A DNA stretch of 64,000 nucleotides from Azospirillum brasilense (GCF_007827815.1 NZ_VITH01000005.1:372001-436000); one strand, 5' to 3'. Numbered from the stretch's first letter, positions 43,268-52,418 are shown. Notes: generated by a model from the letters alone, not told the origin. Program-made: numbers and translations.

Positions 43268-43675
43268 TTACTCGTCGTCGGGCTCGATCCCGGCGGCCAG
43301 GGCGTGGGCCAGACGCCCGGCGGCGGCGACTGCGGCCATGGCCTCCTGCGCCTTGGCAGTGATGCGCGCGGTGCCCTCGGGAGCCGGTTGGTAAAATGAC
43401 GGGTCGGGCAGGCGCTCGGCGAAATCCCAGGCGCCGGTGGCGGGGTCCCAGACCTCGAACACGTCGGGGTTGGGGCGGCGGGCGACCCAGGCACGGGCGG
43501 CGTTGCCCTCGGCGCGGAAACGCACCCCGAAGAAGCGGCTGGCCGCCATGGCCCCGATGGCCGCGGTCAGATCGGCGTCGGCGTCCGGGAAGCGCTGCGT
43601 CAGAGCGGCGCGCAGGGCTTCCGCCAGCGCGCGGCGGTCGTCATGATGGGGGAGGCCGTCGGGATCGGTTCTCAT
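43268..43675 (-). CDS. Hypothetical protein, 135 residues
   Basis: No family recognised. Sequence starts MRTDPDGLPHHDDRRAL; a mixed alpha/beta region contains FFGVRFRAEGNAARAWVARRPNPDVFEVWDP, then DFAERLPDPSFYQPAP and an alanine-rich helix near the C-terminus. No signal peptide or membrane span. The ATG at 43675 is used; an in-frame start at 43729 adds 18 arginine-rich residues. It converges with the HerA-like gene (7 nt between stops) and is divergent from the TPR protein gene. Confidence 0.6.
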   Translation of the reverse strand: MRTDPDGLPHHDDRRALAEALRAALTQRFPDADADLTAAIGAMAASRFFGVRFRAEGNAARAWVARRPNPDVFEVWDPATGAWDFAERLPDPSFYQPAPEGTARITAKAQEAMAAVAAAGRLAHALAAGIEPDDE

Positions 43676-43755
43676 GGCCCGCGATGGTAGAGGGACGGCA
43701 CGCCTCCGCAAGCGGGCGCGATGTCGCAAGCCCCCCGAACGTTCCCGGAGTCGTC

Positions 43756-45549
43756 ATGGTCAGCCTGTCCGAAGCCTATGCCATCGCCATCGGCCACCAC
43801 CGGGCCGGACGGATGGGCGAGGCCGCCGGGGTCTACCGGGCGATCCTCGACGCCGACCCGCGGCAGGCCGACGCGCTGCATCTGCTGGGTGTCCTGGCGG
43901 GCCAGACCGGGCGGAGCGAGGAGGCGCTGTCGCTGATCGCCCAGGCCATCGCGCTGGACCCGGAGGCGGCGGATTATCACGACAATCTGGGCAGCCTGCG
44001 CCGCACCGCCGGGGACGCGGCGCGGGCGGCCGCGCAGCACGCGCGCGCCCTGGCGCTGGAGCCGGCGCGGGCCAAGGCCGCCTTCAACCGCGGGCTGGCG
44101 CTCGGCGATCTCGGCCGGGTGAGGGAGGCGCTGGGATGCTTCCGCGCCGCCCTGCTTATCGATCCCGGCTATGGGCCGGCGGCGCTGGCGGCGGGGCGGC
44201 TGCTGGGGGGCGGCGCGGAACCGCATGCGGCGGGCCGTTGGCTGGCCCACGCCCTGTCTCTGGCGCCGGACAGCGCCGACGGCTGGGCGGCCATCGGGCG
44301 TGCACGGCTGGCGGCGGGGGAGGCCGATGGGGCGGTGGCGGGCTACGACCGGGCGGCGCGGCTGCGTCCGGACGACGGGGCGGCGCTGAGCAACCTCGCC
44401 ATGGCGACCTTGCAGGCGAGCGGCGCCCTGCCGGAATTTCCCCGCGCCGACCACCCGGAGGCGAGTTGGGCCGAACCGCTCGCCCGCGCGCTCGACCTGT
44501 TCCTGGCGGCGCTGGAGCGCGGGGCTGGGGAGGTGGCGGAGGCTGCGCTGTTCCGCACCGCCGTGCTGACCATCCACCGTGGCATGCTGGACGACGCGCG
44601 GCTGGAGCGGATCGCCGAGTGGGCGCGGGACCGGCTGCGGCGCGCGCCGGGAGACGGTGCAGCGGCGGCCTGCATCGCCCACGGCCTCTACCGGCGGGGG
44701 CGGCTGGTGACCGCCTCGCGGCTCACCCGGCGCTGTCTGCGCGGCTGGTCGGAGGAGGCGATTCGTGCCGACCCGCAGGCGGCGAAATGGCGGCAGGTCG
44801 ACGCGCGCCCGGTCTTCCTCGACGCGCTCGCCGGGTATCGGCCGCGCATCGCCGGGGCGGGGGAGCGGTCGATGCCGGTTCCGCCCGCGGCGGGTGGTGG
44901 CGCGATCCTGCTGGTCAGCGTCGATTCCGGCTATTGGCGGCGCTTCGGCGGCTGGTTCCTCTCCCATGCGCTGAAGGACCCGGCGGGCGACCGCGTGCAT
45001 GTCCACATCGTCAACCCCGGTGCGGAGGACCGCGCCGATCTGGACCGCCGCTGCGCCGCCCGGCCGGGGCGGCTGTCCTGGTCGCTGGAGCGCATCGACC
45101 TGTCCGCCCACGCGCCGGGGGCGGAGACCACCTATTACGCCTGCGCGCGCTTCTTCGTGGCCCTGGACCTGCTGGACCGGACGGAGGCGCCGGTCTTCAT
45201 CACCGACATCGACGCCCGTTGCACGGCGCCGCTTCCACCCGATCTGCGCAGCGGGGCAGACTGGGACCTGACGATCATGCGCGACCGCCGCGCCCGTGGG
45301 CCGTTCGACGACCTCATCGTCAGCTTCCTCGGCGTCGCGCCGACCGCGGCGGGGCGGGCGTTCCTCGGGCTCGTCGGCGCCTACATCGGCTGGTTCTTCG
45401 ACCGGGGCGAGGCGGCCTGGACGCTCGACCAGGCGGCGCCCTACGCCGTCCTTCACGACTGGACGCGGCGCGGGCGGGCACCGCGGCTGCGGGAGTACGA
45501 GTTCCTGCGCCTGCCCTGGTTCGATTTTCCGGTGAAGGGGGAGGGATAA
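43756..45549 (+). CDS. TPR protein with C-terminal glycosyltransferase-like domain
   Basis: A 597-residue protein. The N-terminal half (about residues 5-230) has six or so tetratricopeptide repeats (for example HRAGRMGEAAGVYRAILDADPRQADAL and GDLGRVREALGCFRAALLIDPGYG). The C-terminal part (about 375-590) has VFITDIDARCTAPLPPDLRS with a DxD-like metal motif and FDDLIVSFLGV, resembling a GT-A type glycosyltransferase. I chose the ATG at 43756, preceded by CCCGGAG, where the TPRs begin; the open frame extends upstream without TPR sequence. Such fusions often act on protein glycosylation or flagellar/surface glycans. Not in an obvious operon. Confidence 0.75.
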   Translation: MVSLSEAYAIAIGHHRAGRMGEAAGVYRAILDADPRQADALHLLGVLAGQTGRSEEALSLIAQAIALDPEAADYHDNLGSLRRTAGDAARAAAQHARALALEPARAKAAFNRGLALGDLGRVREALGCFRAALLIDPGYGPAALAAGRLLGGGAEPHAAGRWLAHALSLAPDSADGWAAIGRARLAAGEADGAVAGYDRAARLRPDDGAALSNLAMATLQASGALPEFPRADHPEASWAEPLARALDLFLAALERGAGEVAEAALFRTAVLTIHRGMLDDARLERIAEWARDRLRRAPGDGAAAACIAHGLYRRGRLVTASRLTRRCLRGWSEEAIRADPQAAKWRQVDARPVFLDALAGYRPRIAGAGERSMPVPPAAGGGAILLVSVDSGYWRRFGGWFLSHALKDPAGDRVHVHIVNPGAEDRADLDRRCAARPGRLSWSLERIDLSAHAPGAETTYYACARFFVALDLLDRTEAPVFITDIDARCTAPLPPDLRSGADWDLTIMRDRRARGPFDDLIVSFLGVAPTAAGRAFLGLVGAYIGWFFDRGEAAWTLDQAAPYAVLHDWTRRGRAPRLREYEFLRLPWFDFPVKGEG

Positions 45550-45555
45550 GGGGGG

Positions 45556-45777
45556 CTACGACGCCTGGACGCTGTTGTCCTTGCGCCGCGACAGCTGCAA
45601 CTGGCCGTCCAGGCACTTCACGTAGGTGGTCTTGCCGGCCTTCAAATTGTCGCAGACGGTGACCAGAGCGCGCGGGATCGCCGCGAACTCCTTCGAGCCG
45701 CGCGACTGCGTGTTGTAGGCGGCGAGGTGCTGGCGCAGCCCCTCCTTCGACACCGGTTTTCCGTCGTTCCCGATCAT
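45556..45777 (-). CDS. Small hypothetical protein, 73 residues
   Basis: MIGNDGKPVSKEGLRQHLAA starts the protein; the rest is soluble, with a KAGKTTYVKCLDGQLQLSRRKD segment that could be a small beta domain. No family recognised. Stop lies 6 nt from the stop of the converging TPR gene. The ATG at 45777 lacks a strong ribosome binding site. Confidence 0.5.
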   Translation of the reverse strand: MIGNDGKPVSKEGLRQHLAAYNTQSRGSKEFAAIPRALVTVCDNLKAGKTTYVKCLDGQLQLSRRKDNSVQAS

Positions 45778-45850
45778 GCTCGTCCCCGCGCGCGTGGTTT
45801 CTGGTCGCCGAAGCTACGCGGGGACGGTTCCGGACTCAACGTTCGCCATG

Positions 45851-46009
45851 TCAACCTTTGGCATCATCCGCCGGCTGATCCGCCGGTTTTCCGCCGTCGC
45901 CGGTCCAGTCGTCGGTGATGTAGCGCTGCGCGTCGCTGATTTTTTCCACCTCGTCGCGGCTCGGCGGCTTGGGCACGCGTGACTGGCCGTTCTCGTGGTC
46001 CTGGTCCAT
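45851..46009 (-). CDS. Small hypothetical protein, 52 residues
   Basis: A charged, hydrophilic peptide starting MDQDHENGQSRVPKPPSRDEVEKISDAQRYITDDW. Its ATG at 46009 has a strong ribosome binding site (GGAGGACC on the minus strand, 3-10 nt upstream), the best support for a real gene. The frame continues upstream but without a comparable start. No function can be proposed. Confidence 0.55.
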   Translation of the reverse strand: MDQDHENGQSRVPKPPSRDEVEKISDAQRYITDDWTGDGGKPADQPADDAKG

Positions 46010-46238
46010 GGGTCCTCCATCGCTTTGCCAGTGATGTGGACGGACGGGCGGGGTCGGCAAGCCCGTTCCGGACCGGGGTACGGCCTTCGCGTTTGGTCGC
46101 AGGGGACCGCTATGACCGCCGCCCGCTTGACAGGCGAACCCGCGCCGCCGGATCATCCGGCCGTTAACCGCTAAGAATTCCAAAGAGAATTCGCCCCATC
46201 CGGGGTCGTTCCGGGATCACGCAGGGAGTATGGGAACC

Positions 46239-47846
46239 ATGAACACGCTCGCGCGCCGTCTGGCCGGTGCCGCCCTTCTGTCCGCCGGTCTTTCCTTCGG
46301 CCTCGCGGCCACGCCGGTCCTGGCCGACACGCCGAAGGACACGCTGGTCATGGCCTGGCAGTTCGACGACATCGTGACGCTCGATCCCGGCGAGATCTTC
46401 GAGCTGTCGGGGGCCGAATACGGCGCCCAGGTCTATGACCGGCTGATCCGCTTCGACGTCAACGACGTCAGCAAGATTTACGGGCAGGTGGCGGAAAGCT
46501 GGACCGTTTCCGACGACGGCAAGACCTTCACCTTCACCATCCGCGACGGCATCACGTTCCACTCCGGCAACCCGCTGACGGCGGAGGACGTGGCCTACTC
46601 GCTCCAGCGAGCCGTGAAGATGAACAAGGGGCCGGCCTTCATCCTGACCCAGTTCGGCCTGACGCCGGAGAACGTCGATCAGAAGGTCCGCGCCACCAAC
46701 CCGCGCACCCTGGTCTTCGAGACGGACAAGACCTACGCCCCGACCTTCGTGCTCTATTGCCTGACCGCCGACGTCTCCGGCGTGGTAGATGCCAAGCTGG
46801 TCAAGAGCAAAGAGGTCAACGGCGACTTCGGCGCCGCCTTCCTGAAGACCAACTCCGCCGGGTCCGGCCCCTTCGTGCTGCGCCAGTGGAAGGCCAGCGA
46901 GCTTCTGTCGCTGGAGGCCAACGCCAAGTACTGGGGCGGTGCGCCGGCGGTGAAGCGCGTGCTGATCCGCCACATCGCGGAACCGGCGACCCAGCGCCTG
47001 CTGCTGGAGAAGGGCGACGTCGACGTGGCCCGCAACCTGAAGCCGGAGCAGTTCGAACCGCTGCGCGGCAACGACAAGATCCGCATCGTTCAGGCGCCCA
47101 AGGGCACGCTCTATTATTTCGGCCTGAACCAGAAGAACGAGGTGCTGGCCAAGCCCGACGTGCGCAAGGCCTTCAAGTACGCCGTGGATTACGACGGCAT
47201 GGCGAAGACCATCATGAACGGTCTCGGCACCGTCCATCAGGCCTTCCTGCCCAAGGGCTTCCTCGGCGCGCTGGAGGAGAACCCGTACACGTACGATCCG
47301 GCCAAGGCGAAGGAACTGCTCAAGCAGGCGGGCTATCCGGACGGCATCACGGTGACCATGGACGTCCGCAACACCTCGCCCAGCATGGACATGGCCCAGG
47401 CCATTCAGGGCAGCGCGGCGGCGGCGGGCATCAAGATCAACCTGCTGCCGGCGGACGGCAAGCAGGTGGTCACCAAGTACCGCGCCCGCAACCACGAGGC
47501 GCTGCTCTACCAGTGGGGCGCCGACTACCAGGATCCGAACACCAACGCCGACACCTTCGCCGCCAACCCGGACAACGCCGACGACGCGAAGGCCAAGCCG
47601 CTGTCCTGGCGCAACGCCTGGGACATTCCTGAACTGACGAAGAAGACCGCCGCCGCGGTCGAGGAGCGCGACACCGCCAAGCGCGCCGCCATGTACCAGG
47701 AGCTTCAGCGCGAGGTGCTGGAGACCTCGCCCTTCGTCATCATGTTCCAGCAGACCGAGGTGATCGCGGAGCGCAGCAACGTCGAGGGGCTGGTCTGGGG
47801 GCCGAGCTTCGACAGCAACTACTACTGGAAGGTCAGCAAGAAGTAA
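46239..47846 (+). CDS. Peptide/nickel-type ABC transporter binding protein
   Basis: A 535-residue periplasmic binding protein of family 5 (DppA/OppA). The signal peptide is MNTLARRLAGAALLSAGLSFGLAATPVLA. The domain contains TLDPGEIFELSGAEYGAQVYDRL, a family-5 hallmark, then SDDGKTFTFTIRDGITFHSGNPLTAEDVAYSLQRA. I chose the ATG at 46239, since GGAG at 46225-46228 fits that spacing; an ATG at 46230 is too close to it. First gene of a five-gene transporter operon. Ligand (peptide, nickel complex or other) not decidable. Confidence 0.93.
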   Translation: MNTLARRLAGAALLSAGLSFGLAATPVLADTPKDTLVMAWQFDDIVTLDPGEIFELSGAEYGAQVYDRLIRFDVNDVSKIYGQVAESWTVSDDGKTFTFTIRDGITFHSGNPLTAEDVAYSLQRAVKMNKGPAFILTQFGLTPENVDQKVRATNPRTLVFETDKTYAPTFVLYCLTADVSGVVDAKLVKSKEVNGDFGAAFLKTNSAGSGPFVLRQWKASELLSLEANAKYWGGAPAVKRVLIRHIAEPATQRLLLEKGDVDVARNLKPEQFEPLRGNDKIRIVQAPKGTLYYFGLNQKNEVLAKPDVRKAFKYAVDYDGMAKTIMNGLGTVHQAFLPKGFLGALEENPYTYDPAKAKELLKQAGYPDGITVTMDVRNTSPSMDMAQAIQGSAAAAGIKINLLPADGKQVVTKYRARNHEALLYQWGADYQDPNTNADTFAANPDNADDAKAKPLSWRNAWDIPELTKKTAAAVEERDTAKRAAMYQELQREVLETSPFVIMFQQTEVIAERSNVEGLVWGPSFDSNYYWKVSKK

Positions 47847-47861
47847 GGTGCGTTGCTCAGC

Positions 47862-48001
47862 CCCTCTCCCGACCCGGGAGAGGGTGCCCGCAAAGCGGGC
47901 GGGTGAGGGTCGTGCGGGGATCGATGCGCTGATCCTCGGCGGTACCCTCACCCTTCCCGTGCTTTGCACGGGTCCCTTCCCTCTCCCGGGGCGGGAGAGG
48001 G
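47862..48001. repeat. Structured intergenic repeat element R2
   Basis: Outer arms CCCTCTCCC (47862-47870) and GGGAGAGGG (47993-48001). Nested perfect hairpins: GCCCGC-AAA-GCGGGC (47886-47900), CCCGTGC-TTT-GCACGGG (47956-47972) and the long-range pair GGGTGAGGGT (47901-47910) with ACCCTCACCC (47944-47953). It fills the space between the binding-protein and first permease genes. Confidence 0.85.
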
Positions 48002-48053
48002 ACTTTGAACTTAAGTCGGGTGAAACTTGGCCGCTATCTTGAAACGACCGGGG

Positions 48054-49073
48054 ATGCCGGGGCGGCGCCATGCGATTCGCGGGGCGGGGCTGCTCGTCTC
48101 GGTGGCGCTGACCGTCCTCGGCCTCCTGCTCGTCACCTTCCTGATCGGGCGCGTGGTGCCGATCGACCCGGTGATCGCCGTGGTCGGCGACCGCGTGTCC
48201 GCCGACACCTACGCCCGCGTCCGGCAGGAGCTGGGGCTGGACCTGCCGCTGTGGCAGCAGTTCCTGCGCTATGTCGGCGATGTGCTCCAGGGCGATTTCG
48301 GCACCTCGGTGCTGACCTCCCGCCCGGTGCTGGAGGACATCCTGCGCGTCTTCCCGGCGACGCTGGAACTGGCCACCGCCGCGCTGGTCGTCGGCGTGCT
48401 GCTGGGCATTCCGGCGGGGGTGATGGCCGCCGTCCATCGCGGGCGCTGGCCGGACCATCTGATCCGGGTGATCGGACTGATCGGCCATTCCATCCCGGTC
48501 TTCTGGCTGGGGCTGATGGCGCTGCTGGTCTTCTACGCACGGCTCGATTGGGCGCCGGGGCCGGGGCGGGTGGACGTCTTCTACGAAGGGCTGGTCGATC
48601 CGGTGACCGGGATCATCACGGTGGACGCCCTGCTGGCCGGCGAGAGCGACGTGTTCTGGAGCGCGCTGCACCATCTGGTGCTGCCGGCGGGCATCCTCGG
48701 CCTCTACAGCGTCGCCTACATCGCGCGCATGACGCGCAGCTTCATGCTGGACCAGCTCCGCCAGGAATACATCACGACGGCCCGCGTCAAGGGCATGTCC
48801 GAGGCGCGGGTGATCTGGCGCCACGCGCTGGGCAACATCGCGGTGCCGTTGACCACGGTGGTGGCGCTGTCCTACGCCTCGCTGCTGGAGGGGTCGGTGC
48901 TGACGGAGACGGTGTTCGCCTGGCCGGGGCTGGGGCTCTACATCACCAACTCGCTGCTGTCGGCGGACATGAACGCGGTGCTGGGCGGCACGCTGGTGGT
49001 GGGGGCGGTCTTCATCGGCCTGAACCTGCTGTCCGACCTGCTGTACCGCCTTCTCGATCCCCGTGCGCGATGA
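48054..49073 (+). CDS. Peptide/nickel-type ABC transporter permease (DppB-like)
   Basis: A 339-residue permease with about six spans, beginning with a hydrophobic segment after MPGRRHAIRGAGLLVSV. The periplasmic DPVIAVVGDRVSADTYARVRQELGLDLPLWQQF is the conserved DppB/OppB region. The coupling loop is EYITTARVKGMSEARVIWRHALGN. The ATG at 48054 was chosen; a TTG at 48027 in the same frame is possible (adds nine residues). Its stop overlaps an alternative start of the next gene. Confidence 0.93.
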   Translation: MPGRRHAIRGAGLLVSVALTVLGLLLVTFLIGRVVPIDPVIAVVGDRVSADTYARVRQELGLDLPLWQQFLRYVGDVLQGDFGTSVLTSRPVLEDILRVFPATLELATAALVVGVLLGIPAGVMAAVHRGRWPDHLIRVIGLIGHSIPVFWLGLMALLVFYARLDWAPGPGRVDVFYEGLVDPVTGIITVDALLAGESDVFWSALHHLVLPAGILGLYSVAYIARMTRSFMLDQLRQEYITTARVKGMSEARVIWRHALGNIAVPLTTVVALSYASLLEGSVLTETVFAWPGLGLYITNSLLSADMNAVLGGTLVVGAVFIGLNLLSDLLYRLLDPRAR

Positions 49074-49081
49074 GGGGCGCG

Positions 49082-50002
49082 ATGACCGCACAAACTGACA
49101 CCACCGAAGGCGGAATGCGGGCGTGGCTGACGGCGGAGACGCCGCGGTCCCGCGGGCAGGCCCGGCTGGGCCGGGTCTATCTGGGCTGGCTGGCCTTCGC
49201 GCGCAACCGGCTGGCGATGATCGGGCTGGGCATCGTGCTGCTGCTGGTGCTGATGGCGGCGCTGGCCCCGCTGCTCGCCCCCTACGATCCCTACACGCAG
49301 GACCTGTCGCAGCGGCTGCTGCCGCCCAGCGCGGCGCACTGGCTGGGCACCGACGCCTTCGGGCGGGACATCCTGTCGCGCATCCTCTACGGCTCCCGCC
49401 TGACGCTGATGATCGTGGCGCTGGTCGCGGTGACGGCACCGGTCGCCGGACTGCTGATCGGGACGGTGGCGGGCTATCTCGGCGGCTGGGTGGACGCGGT
49501 GCTGATGCGCGTCACCGACATCTTCCTGGCCTTCCCGAAGCTGATCCTGGCGCTGGCCTTCGTCTCGGCGCTGGGGCCGGGCATCGAGAACGCCATCATC
49601 GCCATCGCGATCACCAGCTGGCCGCCCTACGCCCGCATCGCGCGGGCCGAGACGATCACCATCCGCAAGAGCGACTTCATCAGCGCCGCCCGGCTCCAGG
49701 GCGCCTCGACGCCGCGGATCATCCTCGGCCATGTGGTGCCGCTCTGCTCCTCCTCGCTGATCGTGCGGGTGACGCTGGACATGGCGGGGATCATCCTGAC
49801 GGCGGCGGGGCTGGGCTTCCTCGGCCTCGGCGCGCAGCCGCCCGCCCCGGAATGGGGCGCGATGATCGCCACCGGGCGCCAGTATGTGCTGGAGCAGTGG
49901 TGGGTCGCCACCATGCCCGGCATCGCCATCTTCGTGGTCAGCCTGGGCTTCAACCTGCTGGGCGACGGCCTGCGCGACGTTCTGGACCCGAAAGGCCAAT
50001 GA
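49082..50002 (+). CDS. Peptide/nickel-type ABC transporter permease (DppC-like)
   Basis: A 306-residue permease with an N-terminal span (LAMIGLGIVLLLVLMAALAPLLAPYDPYTQDLSQRLLPP, the OppC signature) followed by the core domain. WLGTDAFGRDILSRILYGSR is a family hallmark, and the coupling loop is SDFISAARLQGASTPRIILGHVVPL. I chose the ATG at 49082 with AGGGG upstream; an ATG at 49070 (overlapping the previous stop) would add four residues. It pairs with DppB-like permease. Confidence 0.93.
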   Translation: MTAQTDTTEGGMRAWLTAETPRSRGQARLGRVYLGWLAFARNRLAMIGLGIVLLLVLMAALAPLLAPYDPYTQDLSQRLLPPSAAHWLGTDAFGRDILSRILYGSRLTLMIVALVAVTAPVAGLLIGTVAGYLGGWVDAVLMRVTDIFLAFPKLILALAFVSALGPGIENAIIAIAITSWPPYARIARAETITIRKSDFISAARLQGASTPRIILGHVVPLCSSSLIVRVTLDMAGIILTAAGLGFLGLGAQPPAPEWGAMIATGRQYVLEQWWVATMPGIAIFVVSLGFNLLGDGLRDVLDPKGQ

Positions 50003-50997
50003 GCCAACCGCCAATGAGCGACAAACCTCTGCTGGAGGTCGAGAACCTCCGCATCTCCTTCCCCACCCGGACGGGCGTGACGCAGGCGGTGCGCGGCGTC
50101 TCCTTCACCGTGGGCCGGGAAAAGCTGGGCATCGTCGGCGAGTCCGGCTCCGGCAAGTCGATGACCGGGCGGGCCATCCTGCGGCTGGTCCCGCCGCCCG
50201 GAATCGTGACCGCCGACCGGCTGAGCTTCCAGGGCGAGGACCTGCTGACCCTGCCGGAGAAGCGGCTGCGCGGCATCCGCGGGCGCCGCATCTCCATGGT
50301 CATGCAGGACCCGAAATTCTCGCTGAACCCGGTGATGACCATCGGTGCCCAGATCGCCGAGGCCTACCGCGTCCATTCCAGCGCCGGCACGGCGGAGGCG
50401 AAGCGGCGCGCGCTGGAGATGCTGGAGGCCGTGCGCATCCGCAACCCGGAGCGGGTCTACGGCCTCTACCCGCACGAGGTGTCGGGCGGCATGGGCCAGC
50501 GCATCATGATCGCCATGATGCTGATCCCCAACCCCGACCTGCTGATCGCCGACGAGCCGACCTCGGCGCTCGACGTGACGGTGCAGATGCAGGTGCTGGC
50601 GATCATGGACGAGCTGTGTTCCAGCCGCGGCATGGGGATGATCTTCGTCAGCCACGACCTGAACCTCGTGGCGTCCTTCTGCGACCGCATCCTCATCATG
50701 TACGCTGGCCGTGTGGTCGAGACCTGCCGCGCGTCGGAGCTGCACGCGGCCACCCACCCCTACACCCGCGGCCTGCTCGACAGCCTGCCCCGGCTGGACG
50801 ACACGCGGGCGGAGCTGCCGGTGCTGGCGCGCGACCCGTCCTGGCTTGAAGATATCTCTCCCTCTCCCGTCCAGGGAGAGGGGCGGGGTGAGGGGGATGT
50901 TGGGGGACCGGTGCGTTCGGCAATGGCCGGACCCCCTCACCCTAACCCTCTCCCCAGAGGGGAGAGGGGACATGGTCCGGCGGAGGGTGGGCGATGA
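49999..50997 (+). CDS. Peptide/nickel-type ABC transporter ATPase (DppD-like) with repeat-derived tail
   Basis: A 332-residue ATPase. Walker A is IVGESGSGKSMTGRAIL, signature VSGGMGQRIMIAMMLI, Walker B LLIADEPTSALDVT, and switch histidine in VSHDLNLV. The C-terminal THPYTRGLLDSLPRL is the peptide-ABC oligopeptide signature. From about residue 288 the reading frame runs into a dispersed palindromic element (50860-50969) and ends in non-family sequence (for example PHPNPLPRGERGHG). The ATG at 49999 overlaps the previous stop; ATG 50014 is an alternative. The tail replaces the usual last residues. Confidence 0.9.
   Translation: MSQPPMSDKPLLEVENLRISFPTRTGVTQAVRGVSFTVGREKLGIVGESGSGKSMTGRAILRLVPPPGIVTADRLSFQGEDLLTLPEKRLRGIRGRRISMVMQDPKFSLNPVMTIGAQIAEAYRVHSSAGTAEAKRRALEMLEAVRIRNPERVYGLYPHEVSGGMGQRIMIAMMLIPNPDLLIADEPTSALDVTVQMQVLAIMDELCSSRGMGMIFVSHDLNLVASFCDRILIMYAGRVVETCRASELHAATHPYTRGLLDSLPRLDDTRAELPVLARDPSWLEDISPSPVQGEGRGEGDVGGPVRSAMAGPPHPNPLPRGERGHGPAEGGR
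50860..50969. repeat. Structured repeat element R3 inside the dppD-like gene
   Basis: Outer arms CCCTCTCCC (50860-50868) and GGGAGAGGG (50960-50968), and inner arms GGGTGAGGGGG (50886-50896) and CCCCCTCACCC (50932-50942), the latter an 11-bp perfect match. It contains the CCCTCACCCTAACCC motif and is translated as the end of the DppD-like ATPase. Confidence 0.85.
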
Positions 50998-51770
50998 TCG
51001 ACGTCAGGGATCTGCGCGTCACCTTCGGCCATGGCGCCGACGCGGTTGCCGCCGTGCAGGGGGTGTCCTTCGCCGTGCGGGAAGGCGAAAGCTTCGGGCT
51101 GGTCGGCGAATCGGGCTCGGGCAAGTCCACCGTGCTGCGCGCCGTCGTCGGGCTGAACCACGACTGGACCGGGGCCATCGCCGTGGCCGGTGCGGCGCAA
51201 AGCCGCCGGCGGGAGAAGGGCTTCTTCAAGTCCTGCCAGATGGTCTTCCAGGACCCCTACGGCTCGCTGCACCCGCGCCACACCATCGACCGCATCCTGG
51301 CCGAGCCCATCGCCATCCATGGCTTGCGCGACGCCGACGCGCGGATCGACCGGGTGCTGCGCGACGTCGGGCTGGGGCCGCAGTTCCGCTTCCGCTACCC
51401 GCACCAGCTCTCCGGCGGGCAGCGCCAGCGCGTCGCCATCGCCCGCGCCCTGGTGCTGGAGCCGCGCGTGCTGCTGCTGGACGAGCCGACCTCGGCGCTC
51501 GACGTGTCGGTGCAGGCGGAAATCCTCAACCTGCTGAAGCGGCTGCGGGCGGAGCACGCGCTGACCTACGTGCTGGTCAGCCACAATCTGGCGGTGGTCG
51601 CCACCATGTGCGACCGGCTGGCCGTGATGAACCGGGGCCGCATCGTCGAGGAGATGGACGTGGAGGCCCTGCGCCGGGGCGCGGCGCGGGAGGACTACAC
51701 GCGCCAGCTCCTGCGCGCCAGCCAGGGCTACGACCGCGCGGCGGCGGACAGCTTCAAGGACTTCGCGTAG
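50994..51770 (+). CDS. Peptide/nickel-type ABC transporter ATPase (DppF-like)
   Basis: A 258-residue ATPase. Walker A is LVGESGSGKSTVLRAVVGL, signature LSGGQRQRVAIARAL, Walker B VLLLDEPTSALDVS, switch histidine in LVSHNLAVV. QMVFQDPYGSLHPRHTI is the Q-loop of this family. Starts at ATG 50994, overlapping the stop of the DppD-like gene by 4 nt. Shorter at the C-terminus than typical DppF. Last gene of the operon. Confidence 0.92.
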   Translation: MIDVRDLRVTFGHGADAVAAVQGVSFAVREGESFGLVGESGSGKSTVLRAVVGLNHDWTGAIAVAGAAQSRRREKGFFKSCQMVFQDPYGSLHPRHTIDRILAEPIAIHGLRDADARIDRVLRDVGLGPQFRFRYPHQLSGGQRQRVAIARALVLEPRVLLLDEPTSALDVSVQAEILNLLKRLRAEHALTYVLVSHNLAVVATMCDRLAVMNRGRIVEEMDVEALRRGAAREDYTRQLLRASQGYDRAAADSFKDFA

Positions 51771-51774
51771 GCGC

Positions 51775-52290
51775 TCAGTCCGCGTCCGGGATCTGTGCGG
51801 CGGGGCGGGTGGCCAGAGCGTCGGCCCGGGCCTGGAGCTTGGCCAGCAGGCCGTCGAGCTGGCCCATCTCCTCCTCCGTCAGGGCGCTGGTCAGCTCCCG
51901 CTCGTAGGCGAGCGCGAGGGGGACGATCTCCGTGTAGATCGCCAGCGCCTTGGACGTAAGGGTGAGCTGCGCCTTGCGGCGGTCGGTGGCGCCCGATTCG
52001 CGCAGGATCAGCGCCGAATCGAGCATCCGGCTGATCGCCCGGCTGACCTGAACCTTGTCCATGGCGGTGCGTTGGGCGATCTCCCCCGCGCTCAGCGTCT
52101 CGCCGCCGCCCAGCACGGCGATGACCCGCCATTCCGGGATGGTGATGGCGAATCGCTTCTCGTACAGCTTCGCCACGGTGTGGCTGACCGTGTTGGACAG
52201 CACCGACAGGCGGTAGGGCAGGAAGCGGGTGAGATGCAGCACCGGCGCGGCGGGGTCGGCGCCGGAACGCTTGCGGCGGGGGGAGGCCAT
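51775..52290 (-). CDS. MarR-family transcriptional regulator
   Basis: A 171-residue winged-helix regulator. The HTH is at about residues 50-105, with EWRVIAVLGGGETLSAGEIAQRTAMDKVQVSRAISRML and the wing LILRESGATDRRKAQLTLTSKA (DRR and the following basic residues are characteristic). A lysine/arginine-rich N-terminus precedes it. It converges with the ABC operon and lies upstream (divergent side) of no close partner; ligand and targets are unknown. Confidence 0.92.
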   Translation of the reverse strand: MASPRRKRSGADPAAPVLHLTRFLPYRLSVLSNTVSHTVAKLYEKRFAITIPEWRVIAVLGGGETLSAGEIAQRTAMDKVQVSRAISRMLDSALILRESGATDRRKAQLTLTSKALAIYTEIVPLALAYERELTSALTEEEMGQLDGLLAKLQARADALATRPAAQIPDAD

Positions 52291-52418
52291 GGGGTGTCGC
52301 GCCTTATCGGAATGCGGGAACCGGAAGCCGGTTTCTCCATCCTGCCCCGGAAATTGGCGGACGCAACCGTTTCAAGTAAAAATTTCCAATCCGCGGATAC
52401 GTCCCCGACCGGCTCAGC

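Noticed and set aside
46164-49439. Very long open frame on the minus strand (over 1,000 codons)
   Set aside because: It is antisense to the peptide ABC genes, which have clear family motifs; long antisense frames are common at this GC. Its translation is rich in His, Arg and Gln with no domain character.
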